Below, in pieces: positions 1 through 11,060 of a stretch of DNA of 64,000 bases. This DNA is from Trichosphaerium sp. ATCC 40318. Lineage: Eukaryota > Discosea > Flabellinia > Trichosidae. A program made the position numbers and the translations under genes. Within the stretch, counting starts at the first letter, position 1; every line of letters begins with the position of its first letter. The notes beneath the pieces were generated by a model. It was not told the DNA's origin, ran no database searches, and saw only the letters and a list, made by a program, of their open reading frames with translations. The stretch is taken from positions 1-64,000 of the forward strand of contig JALMLS010000225.1 of NCBI GenBank assembly GCA_038496445.1. Direction: 5' to 3'.

Positions 1-255
1 GCCATGTTTTAAATATTCGTTTACAACGTACAGCTTTTCTTCGTGTATAGGTATTAATTTTCTTTGCTGTTGATGTCTAATTGAAAAAAATGGCTCTCTA
101 GTCGTTTGAAATATGTCTTGAGTAACCGGTACAGATGGTGCGAACAGCTGGGGCTTAGGTTGAGTCCTTAATGCGCTTGCAATGATACTTTTTGGTGGAG
201 AGTCCCAAATAACGCGCCTATTGGCTTGTGGCGCTATAATAGGTTCTTTTTCCAT
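1..255 (-). CDS. Hypothetical protein, N-terminal part, runs off left edge
   Basis: An ATG at 255 (minus strand) opens a frame that stays open for 85 codons to the first base of the window, so only the N-terminus is visible. The peptide is rich in Pro, Gln, Arg and Lys, with no signal peptide or membrane segment, and I recognise no domain. It ends near VVNEYLKHG without an obvious splice donor. It lies tail to head with the esterase at 377-2613 on the same strand, about 120 bp apart, so the esterase terminator and this promoter share a very short spacer. A chance frame of this length is possible in AT-rich DNA, but Pro/Arg-rich composition free of stops favours a real exon. Confidence 0.5.
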   Translation of the reverse strand, partial: MEKEPIIAPQANRRVIWDSPPKSIIASALRTQPKPQLFAPSVPVTQDIFQTTREPFFSIRHQQQRKLIPIHEEKLYVVNEYLKHG

Positions 256-376
256 TATACAATTGTGCTAATAGGGTCTTACAGCATCACAAAACAAAAA
301 ATCTTTCTGCGCAACAACTTAAACTAAACATTCGGTTAAGTATTTTATTATATTGATAAACTGCTTTTGTTCTTTT

Positions 377-2613
377 CTACAAGTGAGAGTCTCTGAATAG
401 AGGCGTCCAGTTTTCACAAACATCAAACCGTAATGCGTCTAGTGTTTGCATAGTGACTTTCGAGTCTAGTTGAAGGACATTACGCTCAGCAGCTGAATAT
501 TGTTCCCAAACAACTCCATCAGTTTTAGGTACTCCAGTACTCAAAGAACGCCATAAACTATTCATTGTAGTAGATAGTTTCTCATCCGCTTCAGCAAATG
601 TAACAGTTGTGACTCTATCAACACTTGTCCTGTGAAACACATATGGTACTATCAACAAGTGAGTCACACATGCAAAGAACTAAGAAGAAAAAAAATTGCG
701 TACACTCGCTGGCATGTGTTGCGTTTAGGAAAGCTATTGGAGAAGGTGGTGTACGAGTAAAGTGATAGCGATATACAGGGCTTAACTGGTTTTCAGCAAT
801 TACGTTTGCAACCAAGTGAGCGCCACATGCAATAGCGTAGTCACCAAAGATATCAGCAAAATTTATCCAGTAATCAGTATTGGTCGTGCCAGTCATCAAA
901 GGTTTATACCTAAAAATGACACGTGATTAATAAAGTATAAACAAACAACAAAAATCCTTGCAACAACTTACCACTGCTTAACCTTATCAGCAACACCGTA
1001 TATTGTGCCGAAAGTAGAGTCAATCAGACTGTTGTATTCAATATAATTCATTCCTAGTGGAAGAAGTTACAAAGAGTTAGAAAGAACAATTGACATTACG
1101 CACCTTGTTTTGGTGTGATTTTAAAAGCAATTTCGTAAAGGAATATATTTCCTTCGTCCTTGTTTGTTCCTATTATAAGAGGTACTCTAGAATAATCGCC
1201 CTTCATAAAAGTTTTGAGAGGTTGCTCAGGAAGCAACCAAGTTCCAACAGTTGGTGCCCATAATCCCTATAAATCTTGTCAACACTCTTTTAACAAAGTT
1301 TGTCGTACCACATCATCTTGAAGGGACATAGGATCAACCTTTTGTAGGCACCTGATACCATTAGTACTAATCAAACACGTTGGTATAAACGTACTCGAAT
1401 TGGTTCTGTGGGGAGCCAAAACATAAGTGAAGAGTAGAAAGTGCATCAGCTTGGTCCATCATAACATCATATGGTACCAAATACCACGGTCCAGGACTCT
1501 CTGCGATTACACTTTGATGCGTTAGTATTGAAAAATAGTGTTGGTTCCTTATACCCATTAAATTTTGTTTGCTGGAACAACATATGAAGCATGACACTTG
1601 ATCCACCAGCTGACTCTCCAAAAATAATTGTGCTATCTGGGTCTCCATTAAAGTAGTGGATATTCTCTTCTACCCAACGTAGGGCAAGAATTTGATCCTG
1701 GAGACCAGCATTTGAAGCTCCGATACTATTAGTATAATCGTTGGCAAAGAATCCAAACACGTTTAGGCGATACCTATCAAAAGGAAGTCAGCTCTGTAAT
1801 TTTGATACGATTTCGTAATTTTAATTTAAACGGAGAAATATCACGTGTTGTCAAACGTACTGTATTGTTACGTATATAGCGTTCTCGCGAACTGTTAGTT
1901 CATCTGCGGGAAATTGAGATGACCCACCACCACGTAAGCGCCACCATGTACTAAAAAGGTAAGGATGTGCTGATTAGGCAAAACAGACAAAATAGCTAAG
2001 AATTCTTACTGTAAACAAAAACATCAAATTTCTGGCCTTCTTCAGCGTCTACTGGAGTGAAAATGTTCAAGTATAGGCAATCTTCACTCAGGGTCATGTT
2101 GTGTTTGCGTTGGAAGGAAGGTAGCACTTGTACACACCAATTCTGAAAACTGTAACAACGAGTTATACTATGATGTAGGAAATGCTATGTACATACGTTT
2201 TAGCTGGTCTAGTGAATACCCAGCCATCATGACGCTCAGGAGAGCGAAAACGAAGATTCCCAACAGGTGCCTTTGCAAATGGTATTCCTATAGGTCGTCA
2301 GAGTGGTTGTGTGTATGCGTAGTACCATAAAAACCCCTGAATGCTTTGCCTTCGCTAGTTTGTCCTAAACAATTTCGATAAGAGAGTATTGAATGTTTGA
2401 CGCCAAATTATACGGTATGGGCGGGTATTGAAATCTGTTTGAGTTGAAATTCGAAATACTTTTCTGTTTGGTACAATTTGGTTTAAGCTGCGATTTCGTA
2501 CCTCTGAAGCCTTCTAGAGGACCTGAGTTAGTCCCAACATACAACGGCAAAGTCGCTGGAGTTACAAACTCCAAAAGTAAGCAAAACGCTACCAAGGCGA
2601 TCACTTGTCGCAT
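377..2613 (-). CDS. Secreted type-B carboxylesterase (cholinesterase-like), about 12 exons, apparent frameshift
   Basis: Alpha/beta-hydrolase of the carboxylesterase type B family, expected to hydrolyse carboxyl esters outside the cell or in the secretory path. The first exon encodes a hydrophobic signal peptide (MRQVIALVAFCLLLEF). In order follow GIPFAKAPVGNLRF, SEDCLYLNIFTP, the oxyanion loop HGGAY, RLNVFGFF, the nucleophile motif GESAGG (near 1603-1620), GTNKDEG with the acidic triad member, and HASELPYVF with the triad histidine. The last two residues of that serine protease-like triad come from separate exons joined through GTACGN donors. Near 1921-1935 the reading frame must shift by one base between HGGAYVV and GSSQFP. 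No convincing intron explains it: a 20-nt GT..AG segment would restore frame but delete conserved residues. It is either a recent null allele or an indel error in the sequence. Confidence 0.88.
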
Positions 2614-2822
2614 GTTGTTGCTTTTTAATACCGTGTGCCTTTGTATTGTTTTGACTCTTTTAGACTGCGATGCTGTCGCCGTTATTGCTTTTGGGCTAGC
2701 TTATTCGTGCTGTACTATACGCCACGTGCTTTTTTGTATCGGAAAACAGGCCTACTTTGCTGTTTTGTTCAAAACAAAAATAAGTTAAATTTCGCAAACT
2801 TGTTTTTCACAACGCTAGAAGC

Positions 2823-3885
2823 ATGTCAACCCAGTGGCTGAACCTAGTGTTGGTATTCCTTCTAGGCATATTTTTGGGGTCGTTAGCAAACAGTGGCCCT
2901 GGACCTAATGATAAATACAACCTTGAAGATGTAGCACCCATGGTAAAGCCTTCAGTAGTAACAGTATTCGTTTGGAGCGTGAATGAGAAACTTATCTCAA
3001 GCGGAAGCGGTTTTTTTGTTCGCCCTGGCCTTGTCGCTACTACTAGACATACATTGGAGAAACCTGATGCGCACTATGTAACAATGGAAACAAACGACGA
3101 TGATGAAAAACAACGAAAGGTTTACATAGCAGATTCTGTAGTAGCAGACGATCGCATAAGCGATTTATTAATTTTGAAGGTGCGTAAATCAAATTAAACT
3201 AAAAGAAAATCTGGGTTCTATTTTACAACGCCGTTTGCGTCTACTAGCATATATAACGCTGTTAGAGGTGTCACAAAAATAATTACTGACCGTTCATACA
3301 ATAGGTTTCACCATCAGAGAACCCAAACCAACAGTTTGTTGTACTGAACGATAATTTCAGTCTCGGCGAAGATATTTTCTCGATAGCGAGCCCACACGGG
3401 TTCATGGGTGTTATTTCAAGAGGTACAATTATTTCCGTTTGTCCCGTACTAACTAGGCTCGCAGGAATAATATCAGGATGGCGTTTCAAGCAAGTGCCAG
3501 ATTTTTGTTACACAATTGATGCTTCAGTATCCTATGGCTCTTCTGGTGCACCTGTATTTAATTACAAGGTACGAAGTCACGAGGTTCCCCGTCGGTTGAC
3601 TCAAAAACCCCAAAAACCAAAAAAAATACGACCACTGTGACATCTCTACAAAACCCGTTTCGACTTTGTTGTATGTTCCCCTAACATTTTATTATAAAGG
3701 GTGAAGCTATTGGTATGATATCTGGATTTATTACAAACCAGGAGGATAGACACGTTAACAATCTAAACTTTGTTATTTCTGCCAGCAGGTATTTTTTTGT
3801 TATGTCTTATTTTATGGTTTTTTCGATTGTGTCTGTAGCCTTTAGGCTACTCCTACCATCTATTGTCTTGTGCCATTATTGGTAG
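2823..3885 (+). CDS. HtrA/Deg-like trypsin-fold serine protease, membrane-anchored or secreted
   Basis: The N-terminus has one hydrophobic segment (LVLVFLLGIFLGSLA), a signal peptide or anchor. A chymotrypsin-fold S1C-like domain follows: SGSGFFV..GLVATTRH (histidine near 3050), SDLLILKV (aspartate), SPHGFMGVISRG, and SYGSSGAPVFN (nucleophile serine near 3540). GSSGAP replaces the common GNSGGP, and the residues around the histidine are unusual, so activity is likely but not certain. No PDZ domain is visible. Four introns (donors GTGCGT, GTACGA and GTATTT among them) split the domain. The final exon gives a short hydrophobic C-terminus ending at a stop at 3883-3885; this last junction is the least certain. 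The start is only about 210 bp from the divergent esterase start, suggesting a shared bidirectional promoter. Confidence 0.8.
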
Positions 3886-3924
3886 ACGTTTAGAGCTAAT
3901 TGAGGGCTTAGAATTGCTCGCGTC

Positions 3925-4307
3925 ATGTCTACAATGGAAGAGGATTTGGATGAATCTGAGAATGAAACATGCTCCAGAATCGCTATTGACCAATGGGTTG
4001 ATTATAATGTACCAAAGAATCTTGGTATTATTGAGCGTATATTCTCTGGTGCGTTTGATGATAATTTATTCACTTTCTAAACTCACAACATACTTCTTTG
4101 AATGAAGCTAACTGTTATTTTTAATTAGGCATGAGAAATCTCACACGTCACGTGTGGGGTGATGTAGGTTCAGATCTTTTTGCACCTGATCCACTTCAAC
4201 AGTTTGGTATCAGTAGGAGTATGTTTCATGATACTGCAATTAATACATTTGCGGATAATTATTCAATCAGGAACTCTGATACTCAAAACGAAAACATTGA
4301 CTTGTGA
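3925..4307 (+). CDS. Small unknown acidic protein, two exons
   Basis: ATG at 3925 opens MSTMEEDLDESENETCSR, an acidic start. A GTGCGT donor near 4048 and a TTAG acceptor near 4129 join it to a second exon encoding MRNLTRHVWGDVGSDLFAP and ending at TGA 4305-4307, about 95 residues in total. No signal peptide, membrane segment or known domain is visible. The gene sits between the protease stop and the acyltransferase start, same strand, with about 40 and 160 bp spacing. It could instead be an alternative 3' end of the protease gene, but the frame of that gene meets a stop before this ATG, so I prefer a separate gene. No function is proposed. Confidence 0.5.
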
Positions 4308-4470
4308 ATTTATGAATAGTACTCTCACTATCTTCGTTGTACATATAAAACCCCTTGTAACACTACCCACGTTATTGTACTCTATCTTGAGTGTTTCTAG
4401 AAGTCTTTCAGACGATTCAGTGTTTTCTTCCGTTGACTTTGTTTGTAACACTCCGGTTTACTATTAAACG

Positions 4471-7065
4471 ATGTTACGCTGCGTTAACAGACTCTCTTGC
4501 GTTAATACGCGCTCGTACGATAACCGTTCTATTAAAACGTTATCGCGCTCTGCCACAACATATGAAAAGCTGTTAGGAGGGCAATCTGAGGTAAGTAGGC
4601 CAATGTTTAACTATTTCAGTTTAACTTATCTACCCAGTTACCCAGACTGCCTCTACCAAAGCTAGAAGATACACTTGAGCGATATCAGCAGTTTGCTAAA
4701 CCGATTTTAAACGATGAAGAGTATACTCAACTTCAAAGTGATATTAAAGACTTCGTCGCCAATGGTACGCTAAATTAAGCATCGGAGAATGCCTAACTTT
4801 AATTTAGGCCAAGATCTCCAAGAAGATTTAGTAACACTCGATAAACAGACCCCACACTCTAGTTGGATACAAGGATTTTGGACTACAATGTATTTAGAGG
4901 ACAGGTAAGAAAAAAACGTTCATGAGTCTTCTTTTCGGTTGGGAAATTTGCCTGTCCCAACGCAAGCTTTATTTACAGCGTAAAAGATGCTTCCTTTGCG
5001 CGTTAAACTATTTTGACATGTTATTTTCTAATTTTGTTTTTAAGATACCAGACGCCTATCTATAGCTCTCCTTTCTTTGTGTTTTCTGAAGACCCTGTTA
5101 CATCGAGTCTTGGTAAAGATCAAGATCCTCAATTACACAGAGCAGCTCGTCTGGCTAAGGCTAGTGCAGACTGGGCTGAGAAATTGTTTAGTGACCAAAT
5201 GCCACGTGAAGTTGTAAAGGTATGGCATCTAAAGTTTATAAAAGTTATGCATGCTGAAGAGGTATTAGGGTACTCCACTGTGTATGTCTCAAGTTCCAAA
5301 AGTGCTTGGGTGTCGTATACCAGGAGCACCACGTGATCAACATATTTCAAACACGTCAACTCATGTGATGGTTTATGTCAGCGGATCACCTTTTTCGGTG
5401 CGTTCAAAAGCGACTTCTAAAAAAGGTAAGGTAGAAACTGAGCGTTTTTTTCTAGCTTCAAATTCTTGATGGCAACTACAAAGCTCGATCTCTTGAAGAT
5501 ATATACAGTGACCTAGCATGGATTAGAACCGAAGGAATACATAAAGCTTCTAGCTTAAATGCTAGGTATGACCCAGGTGTATTATCCGCCCTTCCTCGTG
5601 CGGACTGGGCAAAATATAGGCAATCGTTGCTGACAACAAATAAGGACGTCTTCGACCAGATAGAGGTAACTAACCCGTGTTTTTTTTTCCTTCAAATTTT
5701 CCAGTCTTTGTTTGCTCTTTTTGGTGTCCTTGTTTTTGTTCGGTTTTGTTACTTATGATGTTGTATTTTTAGAGTTCTTTGTTTGGATTATGTCTTGATG
5801 ATACAATGCCTGCTAATAAAGAAGAAGAATCACGTTCATATTTTCATGGAAATGGATATAATAGAAACTTTGATCATACTATTCAATTCATTGTTAACCG
5901 AGATGGATCATCAGGAGTGAATATGGAGCATTCTAGTATAGATGGACATACAGCAATGGGTTTCTCAGAAGCTGCGCATGTAGGCGCTGTAGCCATTGGA
6001 GTAAGTGTTTTGATTTTATTCTTTGTTTTAGTTGTTGCGATACGCTCTGGTCTAACTACGCTCTTAGGGTGTACCCTTGACAGGTAAAATTTCTGGTGAA
6101 GGGTCTTCCACTGCAAATGGATACGATTGGAAGTTAGATGGAGAACAAAAGGCATTTATACATGATGCAAGAGCAGAGTTTTACAAGTTTAGTAGTGGAG
6201 CGAATGCCCGCGTTTTGAACTTTGATGATTTCGGTAAGAAGCATATCACAAAGGAGCTTGGTCTTAGCCCAGACAGTTTTGTGCAAGTACGTTATCTTTT
6301 ATAACTGAATTTTTACTTCAATCTTTATTTTGAGCCTTGTAATGTCGTCAGACGGAGAAACACTCCGTCAAGGCGTTTGCTAGATGTTTCTGTTTTTTTT
6401 TCTGGTTGTTTACTTGTCTTGTTAGGCTGCCATACAGCTTGCTAATTACAGGCTAAGAAATGCTCATGTATCTACTTATGAAAGCAGTATGACAAAGCAT
6501 TTCTTACATGGTCGTACAGAGACTGTAAGATCAGCTACTCCAGAGACAGTAGCTCTTTGTGAACTTTTTGATAAAAAAGGAGTTCCACCACAAGAAATAG
6601 TTGAAGCAATAAAGAAAGGTACGCCTTTCATTATGGAGACTACGCTCAATACCCCTACTGACATTCTTACCTTTCTTAGCTACGATTGCTCACTCTCAAG
6701 TGAACAAATTGACAAAAGAAGGATGTGGTGTTGATCGTCACTTACAAGGTCTTCGTTGGTTAGCATTACAAAGAAGTCAAAGAATAGAAGGATATAAACT
6801 ACCTTCTTTGTTTACATCACCTATATACACAAAATATATGGGTAATATGTTATCTACATCAAACTGTCCTTCTGATGCTGTTGATATCTTCGGATTTGGA
6901 CCTGTAAATGCTGATGGACTTGGTATTGGTTACATGGTTAAGAATGATTCTATTCCTGGTTATATCACTTCTTTTGATGGTGCTTCTGTTGATTGTCATA
7001 GATTTACTGTAGGTTTAAAGAAAGCACTTCAAGATATTTCTTCTGTAATCAAAAACAACAAGTAA
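4471..7065 (+). CDS. Carnitine/choline acyltransferase family, probably mitochondrial (CPT2/CrAT type)
   Basis: Transfers acyl groups between CoA and carnitine, linking cytosolic acyl-CoA pools to mitochondrial or peroxisomal oxidation. The N-terminus is Arg/Ser-rich with no acidic residues for about 30 positions, a typical mitochondrial targeting sequence. Family landmarks appear in order: LPRPKLEDTLERY, SWIQGFWTTMYLEDR, PLCMSQVPKVLGCRIPG, the catalytic histidine in MEHSSIDG (near 5925-5948), TYESSMTKHFLHGRTETVR, and LSTSNCPSDAVDIFGFGPV carrying the STS motif of the carnitine site. About 640 residues in roughly ten exons, all in frame once the short GT..AG introns are removed. Acyl-chain length preference cannot be read with confidence. 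The stop is at 7063-7065. Confidence 0.93.
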
Positions 7066-7140
7066 CATGTTGTGTAAACAGCAAATAAAGTGTATTTCTT
7101 TCATGTAATTTTCGTTTTATGTCAAAGCGAGCCATGTCAC

Positions 7141-7437
7141 TTATGTTTCTTGTAGCAATTCTTCAATCATATCGCTTTTTGTTCCAACCTTGTCCGGTGC
7201 TGTTCTTTCTACATCATGCAGCCACGCTTTTACATTTTCAAAAGAATATTGGTTTGTAGTGTCATACATTACCAAGGCACCGTGAACACGTCGATAGTTA
7301 CCTCTATAATGACCTGTTCTGAATCTTTCTTGACCTAAAACACGTTAAATCAATGCTTTTCAAAAACTGTTCCTTACCTGCGTGTATCCCAAATTAGTAA
7401 TTTAACATGGTTGTCATACGTGGATAGTTTTTGTATT
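7141..7437 (-). pseudogene. Rab-type small GTPase relic, 5'-truncated and frameshifted
   Basis: On the minus strand a segment encodes VKLLIWDT, then across a possible GTAAGG..TTAG intron GQERFRT, GHYRGNYRRVHGALVMYD and, near the end, VGTKSDM. These are switch II and G3 (WDTAGQE) and a shortened G4 region of Rab GTPases. The P-loop and switch I exons are absent upstream. One extra base sits at the G3 exon junction, so WDT and GQERF are not in the same frame. Residues normally preceding the NK/TKxD motif are missing, and the protein stops without a prenylation cysteine. It is therefore a gene fragment, probably dead. It abuts a region full of other duplicated and broken genes. Confidence 0.75.
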
Positions 7438-7629
7438 CTACAATATTGCAAAAAACCAAAAGGTCAGGAGCTTTTTGGACAAACTTTGCTTGCCAACAAA
7501 CAAATTGTAACTGTTGCTTTTTGATACCGTACTTTTTTTCGTTGCAAGAAAAAGGTATGTCACTGAGACTTAACCATACTTAATGACTTGACTTCTAAAA
7601 TTGTATCTCTTAACCAATCGCATCAAATA

Positions 7630-9152
7630 ATGGGTTTACCAGGTGTTTCAGTCGAACAAGTAATCACGTACTATTGTGATAGCCACAAGGAAGAGTTTAG
7701 CAAAATCGTTGTAAAAGAACGTGAAGTGTTCATAAATCAAGTTGAAAGTATCTTAAACGTTGCAAACAAGACACTTTTACAACAATTAGACCACTTTCTC
7801 CTTAAACGCTGTCATACAACCGATGATACAACCAAGCAGCTCGCAATACACTCTAAAGACACAAATTTGGCCAATACGCAAACCTTGGACTCGGACACGA
7901 AGATACCGAAACACAAACAAACAAGACAGTAAGAGAGTCATATTTTTCTTCAAACAGATTCTGTACTAACAATTGGTAATTGAACAGGAAACAACCAAGT
8001 CCATACAAAGTAGAGAACATTCTCAATTTCCCTCCAGAGGTTATATCGACGATTATCCGACATACTGAAGCCAAAACAAGATTCGCTGTTGCTCAGTCAT
8101 GTCATCTAATGGCTGATGTCATCCATCATGTTGTTGGATACAAAAAGGTGTTTGTTTCTTCAATTCCAGATATTCTAAAGATCAGACAGTACAGCGGTGT
8201 GATGAATAACAGCATTATCACAATGAATGTTGAAAACAACACTTTGTTTTCGTTGTTGGCTGGATGTCGATACATTGATACTTCGTTCAAAAGAACCTCA
8301 AAGGAACATAGAAAAAGTGGTGCTATCAATGATAATGATCTGAAAGCACTCTCAGGAGTACACTATATTTGTCTTTATAGCTGCAAACACGTGACAGATG
8401 AAGGTATCAAGTTACTTGCAGGTGTTCATACGATTGATCTGCTTGGAACTTCAGTGACGGATGATGGAATCAAAGCACTTGCAGGTGTTCACACCATTGA
8501 TATTGCATATTGTGCCAATGTGACGGATGAAGGAATCAAGGCATTAAAGGGAGTACATGCCATCAACCTTATTCGTACCTCAGTGACAGATGAAGGTATT
8601 AAAGCACTCGCAGGAGTTCACACCATTCGTCTTAATAGGTGTGCAATATCAGATGATGGTATTTCAGCGTTATCAGGTGTTCACACTATTTTTCTTTATG
8701 AGACTCCAGTTACTGATAAAGGTATCAAAGCACTATCAGGTGTTCATACTATTCATCTTGGAGGTACTTCAGTGACGGATGAAGGTATCAAAGCGCTCAA
8801 AGGAGTTCATACAATCGACCTTTCTCGTACTGTGGTCACTGATGAAGGTATTAAAGCACTTGCAGGTGTCCATGCCATCAATCTTGATAGTACTTCAGTG
8901 ACAGATGAAGGTGTTAGAGCCTTATCAGGTGTCCATACAATTGGCCTTGGTAACTGTGATCAAATTACAGATGAAGCTGTTCGATCATTAAAAGGACTGT
9001 ACGCTGTTTCACAATCTGTTATTAATCATAAGCATCGTGAGTTGGGAGATGCAAAAGGTGTTTATTTGATGAATTATTTTATTGAATATTCTTTGGGACA
9101 GCCAGATCTCACCGTACATAGCAAATTTCATAGGACTGTACGCATTTACTGA
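7630..9152 (+). CDS. F-box / leucine-rich-repeat protein (copy A)
   Basis: Two exons joined through a 59-nt intron (7929-7987). ATG at 7630 is chosen because the upstream frame has no other ATG. Residues 1-100 are polar and unrecognised. Then comes an F-box-like helix pair starting at NFPPEVISTIIRHTEAKTRF, expected to bind SKP1 of an SCF ubiquitin ligase. About eleven LRRs of 21-22 residues follow with consensus VTDEGIKALAGVHTI.L..TS (roughly 8330-9000), and then a non-repeat cap. Variable residues fall on the strand face that would contact a substrate. Its closest relative here is the decayed copy B at 9764-10739, and a related gene lies at 18504-19637. Role inferred: substrate adaptor for ubiquitination. 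Confidence 0.88.
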
Positions 9153-9269
9153 ATCAAGGTTACAAGTATCTCTTCCAAAACCCCGTAGAAATATGATAGA
9201 CCTAAAAATCGTATGTAAGCCCAAGACCAAGTAAAATTGTTAACGGTTTTATTTAACCAACTCTACCAT

Positions 9270-9580
9270 ATGGCTGTTACTTATTTTCTCAGGTAGGTTT
9301 CCATCCATATTTCTTCTTTGCAGGTAGTATTCGTTCCAAGGACCAGCACCACACGAATTGTCCTCAACACGAATTATCGTCAATAAGAAAAACTCCTATA
9401 CTATGAACAAGATACCACCTAATCTCCACTATTGTACTCAAGACACATGAGTTATGTCAAGTGAGTATTGATAAGCAAGCGCCAGGGTAGTGTTGTTTAT
9501 TACTAGCTGTCGCATTTCAAACACGTGTTTGAGAACACAGAGCTGTGTAGCACAAAAAGTTGTTTCGCGGAATCAGTAAG
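9270..9580 (-). pseudogene. Deletion relic of the 16,973-17,848 gene, inverted
   Basis: Read on the minus strand this segment matches two separate parts of the locus around 16.8-17.85 kb. The 5' part resembles the upstream region of that gene (gaaacaactttttgtgc at 16,800 and the stretch near 16,890-16,940). It then jumps to the last part of the coding region, with matches to TCTTGAGTAC, AGGTGGTATCTTGTTC and the codons for NSCGAGPWNEYYLQ, continuing past the stop (GAGAAAATAA). Roughly 700 bp of coding sequence is missing between the two blocks. It lies between copies A and B of the F-box/LRR gene, on the opposite strand, so it is a duplicated and internally deleted copy. Confidence 0.8.
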
Positions 9581-9763
9581 CCACTGCATTTACAGCGCCC
9601 CACTTGAAGAGTTCCGCAGCCAAATAATCACAAGTGGGTTGACAAGGTGATAACCCAAGTTTCATTTTTGTGTTGTTGCAAGAAACGTCCGTCACTGAGA
9701 CTTAACCATACTTAATGATGACTTGACTTCTAAAATTGTAACTCTTAACCAATCGCATCAAAT

Positions 9764-10739
9764 AATGGGTTTACCAGGTGTTTCACACAAGTCATCACGT
9801 ATTATTGTGATAACCACACAAACCTTGGACTCGGACATGAAGATACCGAAACACAAACAAACAAGACAGTAAGAGAGTCATATTTTTCTTCAAACAGATT
9901 CTGTACTAACAATTGGTAATTGAACAGGAAACAACCAAGTCCATACAAAGTAGAGAACATTCTCAATTTTCCTCCAGAGGTTATAGCCACTATTGTAAGG
10001 TACACAGAAGCGAAGACAAGGTTCGGTATTGCTCAGTCACGTCATCTATTGGCTGATATCATCCATCATGTTGTTGGATACAAAAGGGTTTTTATTTCTT
10101 CAATTCTAGATATTTTAAAGATCAGATAGTACAACGGTGTGATGAATGTTGAAAACAACACTTTATTTTCGTTGTTGGCTGGATGTCGGTACATCAAAAG
10201 AACTTCAAGAGAACATAGAAAAAGTGGTGTTATTAATGATAATGATCTTAAAGCACTTGCTGGTGTGCACTATATTTGTCTTGATCGTTGTAAAAATGTG
10301 ACAGATAAAGGCATAAAGTCACTTGCAGGTGTTCACACAATTGATCTGCTTGGAACTGCAGTGACGGATGATGGAATCAAAGCACTTGCAGGTGTTCACA
10401 CCATTGACGTTTCTCATACTATAGTCACCGATGAAGGTATTAAAGCACTTGCAGGTATCCATGCTATCAACCTTTATTCTACTTCAGTGACAGATGAAGG
10501 TGTTAGAGCATTATCAGGTGTTCACAATTGGTCTTGGTAACTGTGATCAAATTACAGATGAAGCTGTTCAATCATTAAAAGGCCTGTATGCTGTTTTACA
10601 ATCTACTGATAATCCCGAGCGTCGTGAAGCAGGCGATGCGAAAATTGTTTATTTACATATTAATTTTATTGAATATTCTTTGGGACAGCCAGATCCCACT
10701 GTACATAGTGTATTCAATAGCACTGTGCGCATTTACTAA
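9764..10739 (+). pseudogene. F-box / LRR pseudogene (tandem copy B)
   Basis: Tandem duplicate of the gene at 7630-9152, including about 50 bp of upstream sequence, the intron and the 3' cap. Damage relative to copy A: exon 1 lacks most of its length but rejoins in frame; a CAG-to-TAG change creates a stop at 10127-10129; two bases are missing near 10,525, shifting the last LRR out of frame; and about half of the LRR units are absent. Substitutions are scattered through the rest, including many silent ones, so the copy is not brand new. A short peptide with an F-box could still be made from the ATG at 9764. Confidence 0.85.
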
Positions 10740-10984
10740 AAACAAAACTTTACTGTTGCTTCCACATTTAGCATCTGTTTGCTTGTCAATAAACATGCTT
10801 TGACTGCTAGTTATGCAACTGTGGTTATCTCTTTCTGGAATATACAGCAACAAATACACTGTGCCAAAATCCACTATATTTTTGCTAAGTGAGCGATTCC
10901 CTTCGGTGGAAGTAACATTCTAAGTGGGAATAAAAGAAAAACTAGAAAATACCCCAGTCATTTATTTGCTGGTTTATTTTTAAA

Positions 10985-11060
10985 TAATTTCATCTCCATC
11001 AAGCTTACCATTTACATAATAGGACTCCTCAATTTTATCACGCATGAGCTATGTGATGTT
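10985..11060 (-). pseudogene. Fragment of a MORN/YwqK-like repeat gene
   Basis: The minus strand encodes KIEESYYVNGKLDGDEI followed by a stop. The YYVNGKLDG core is the repeat signature of the YwqK/MORN-like proteins at 57,812-58,606 and 61,241-62,161. Only one repeat is visible. It lies about 0.7 kb downstream of the broken double F-box ORF at 11,755-12,194 on the same strand and may be the 3' remnant of the same original gene, since family members place an F-box-like N-terminus before such repeats. The match is short but specific. Confidence 0.5.

Noticed and set aside
2444-2788. Plus-strand ORFs overlapping the first esterase exon and spacer
   Set aside because: The minus-strand frame carries the signal peptide and esterase start; the plus frames are its complement extended by chance.
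7588-7630. Upstream start of the F-box/LRR frame at 7588
   Set aside because: The first codon there is TTG; the first ATG in frame is at 7630 and is matched in copy B.
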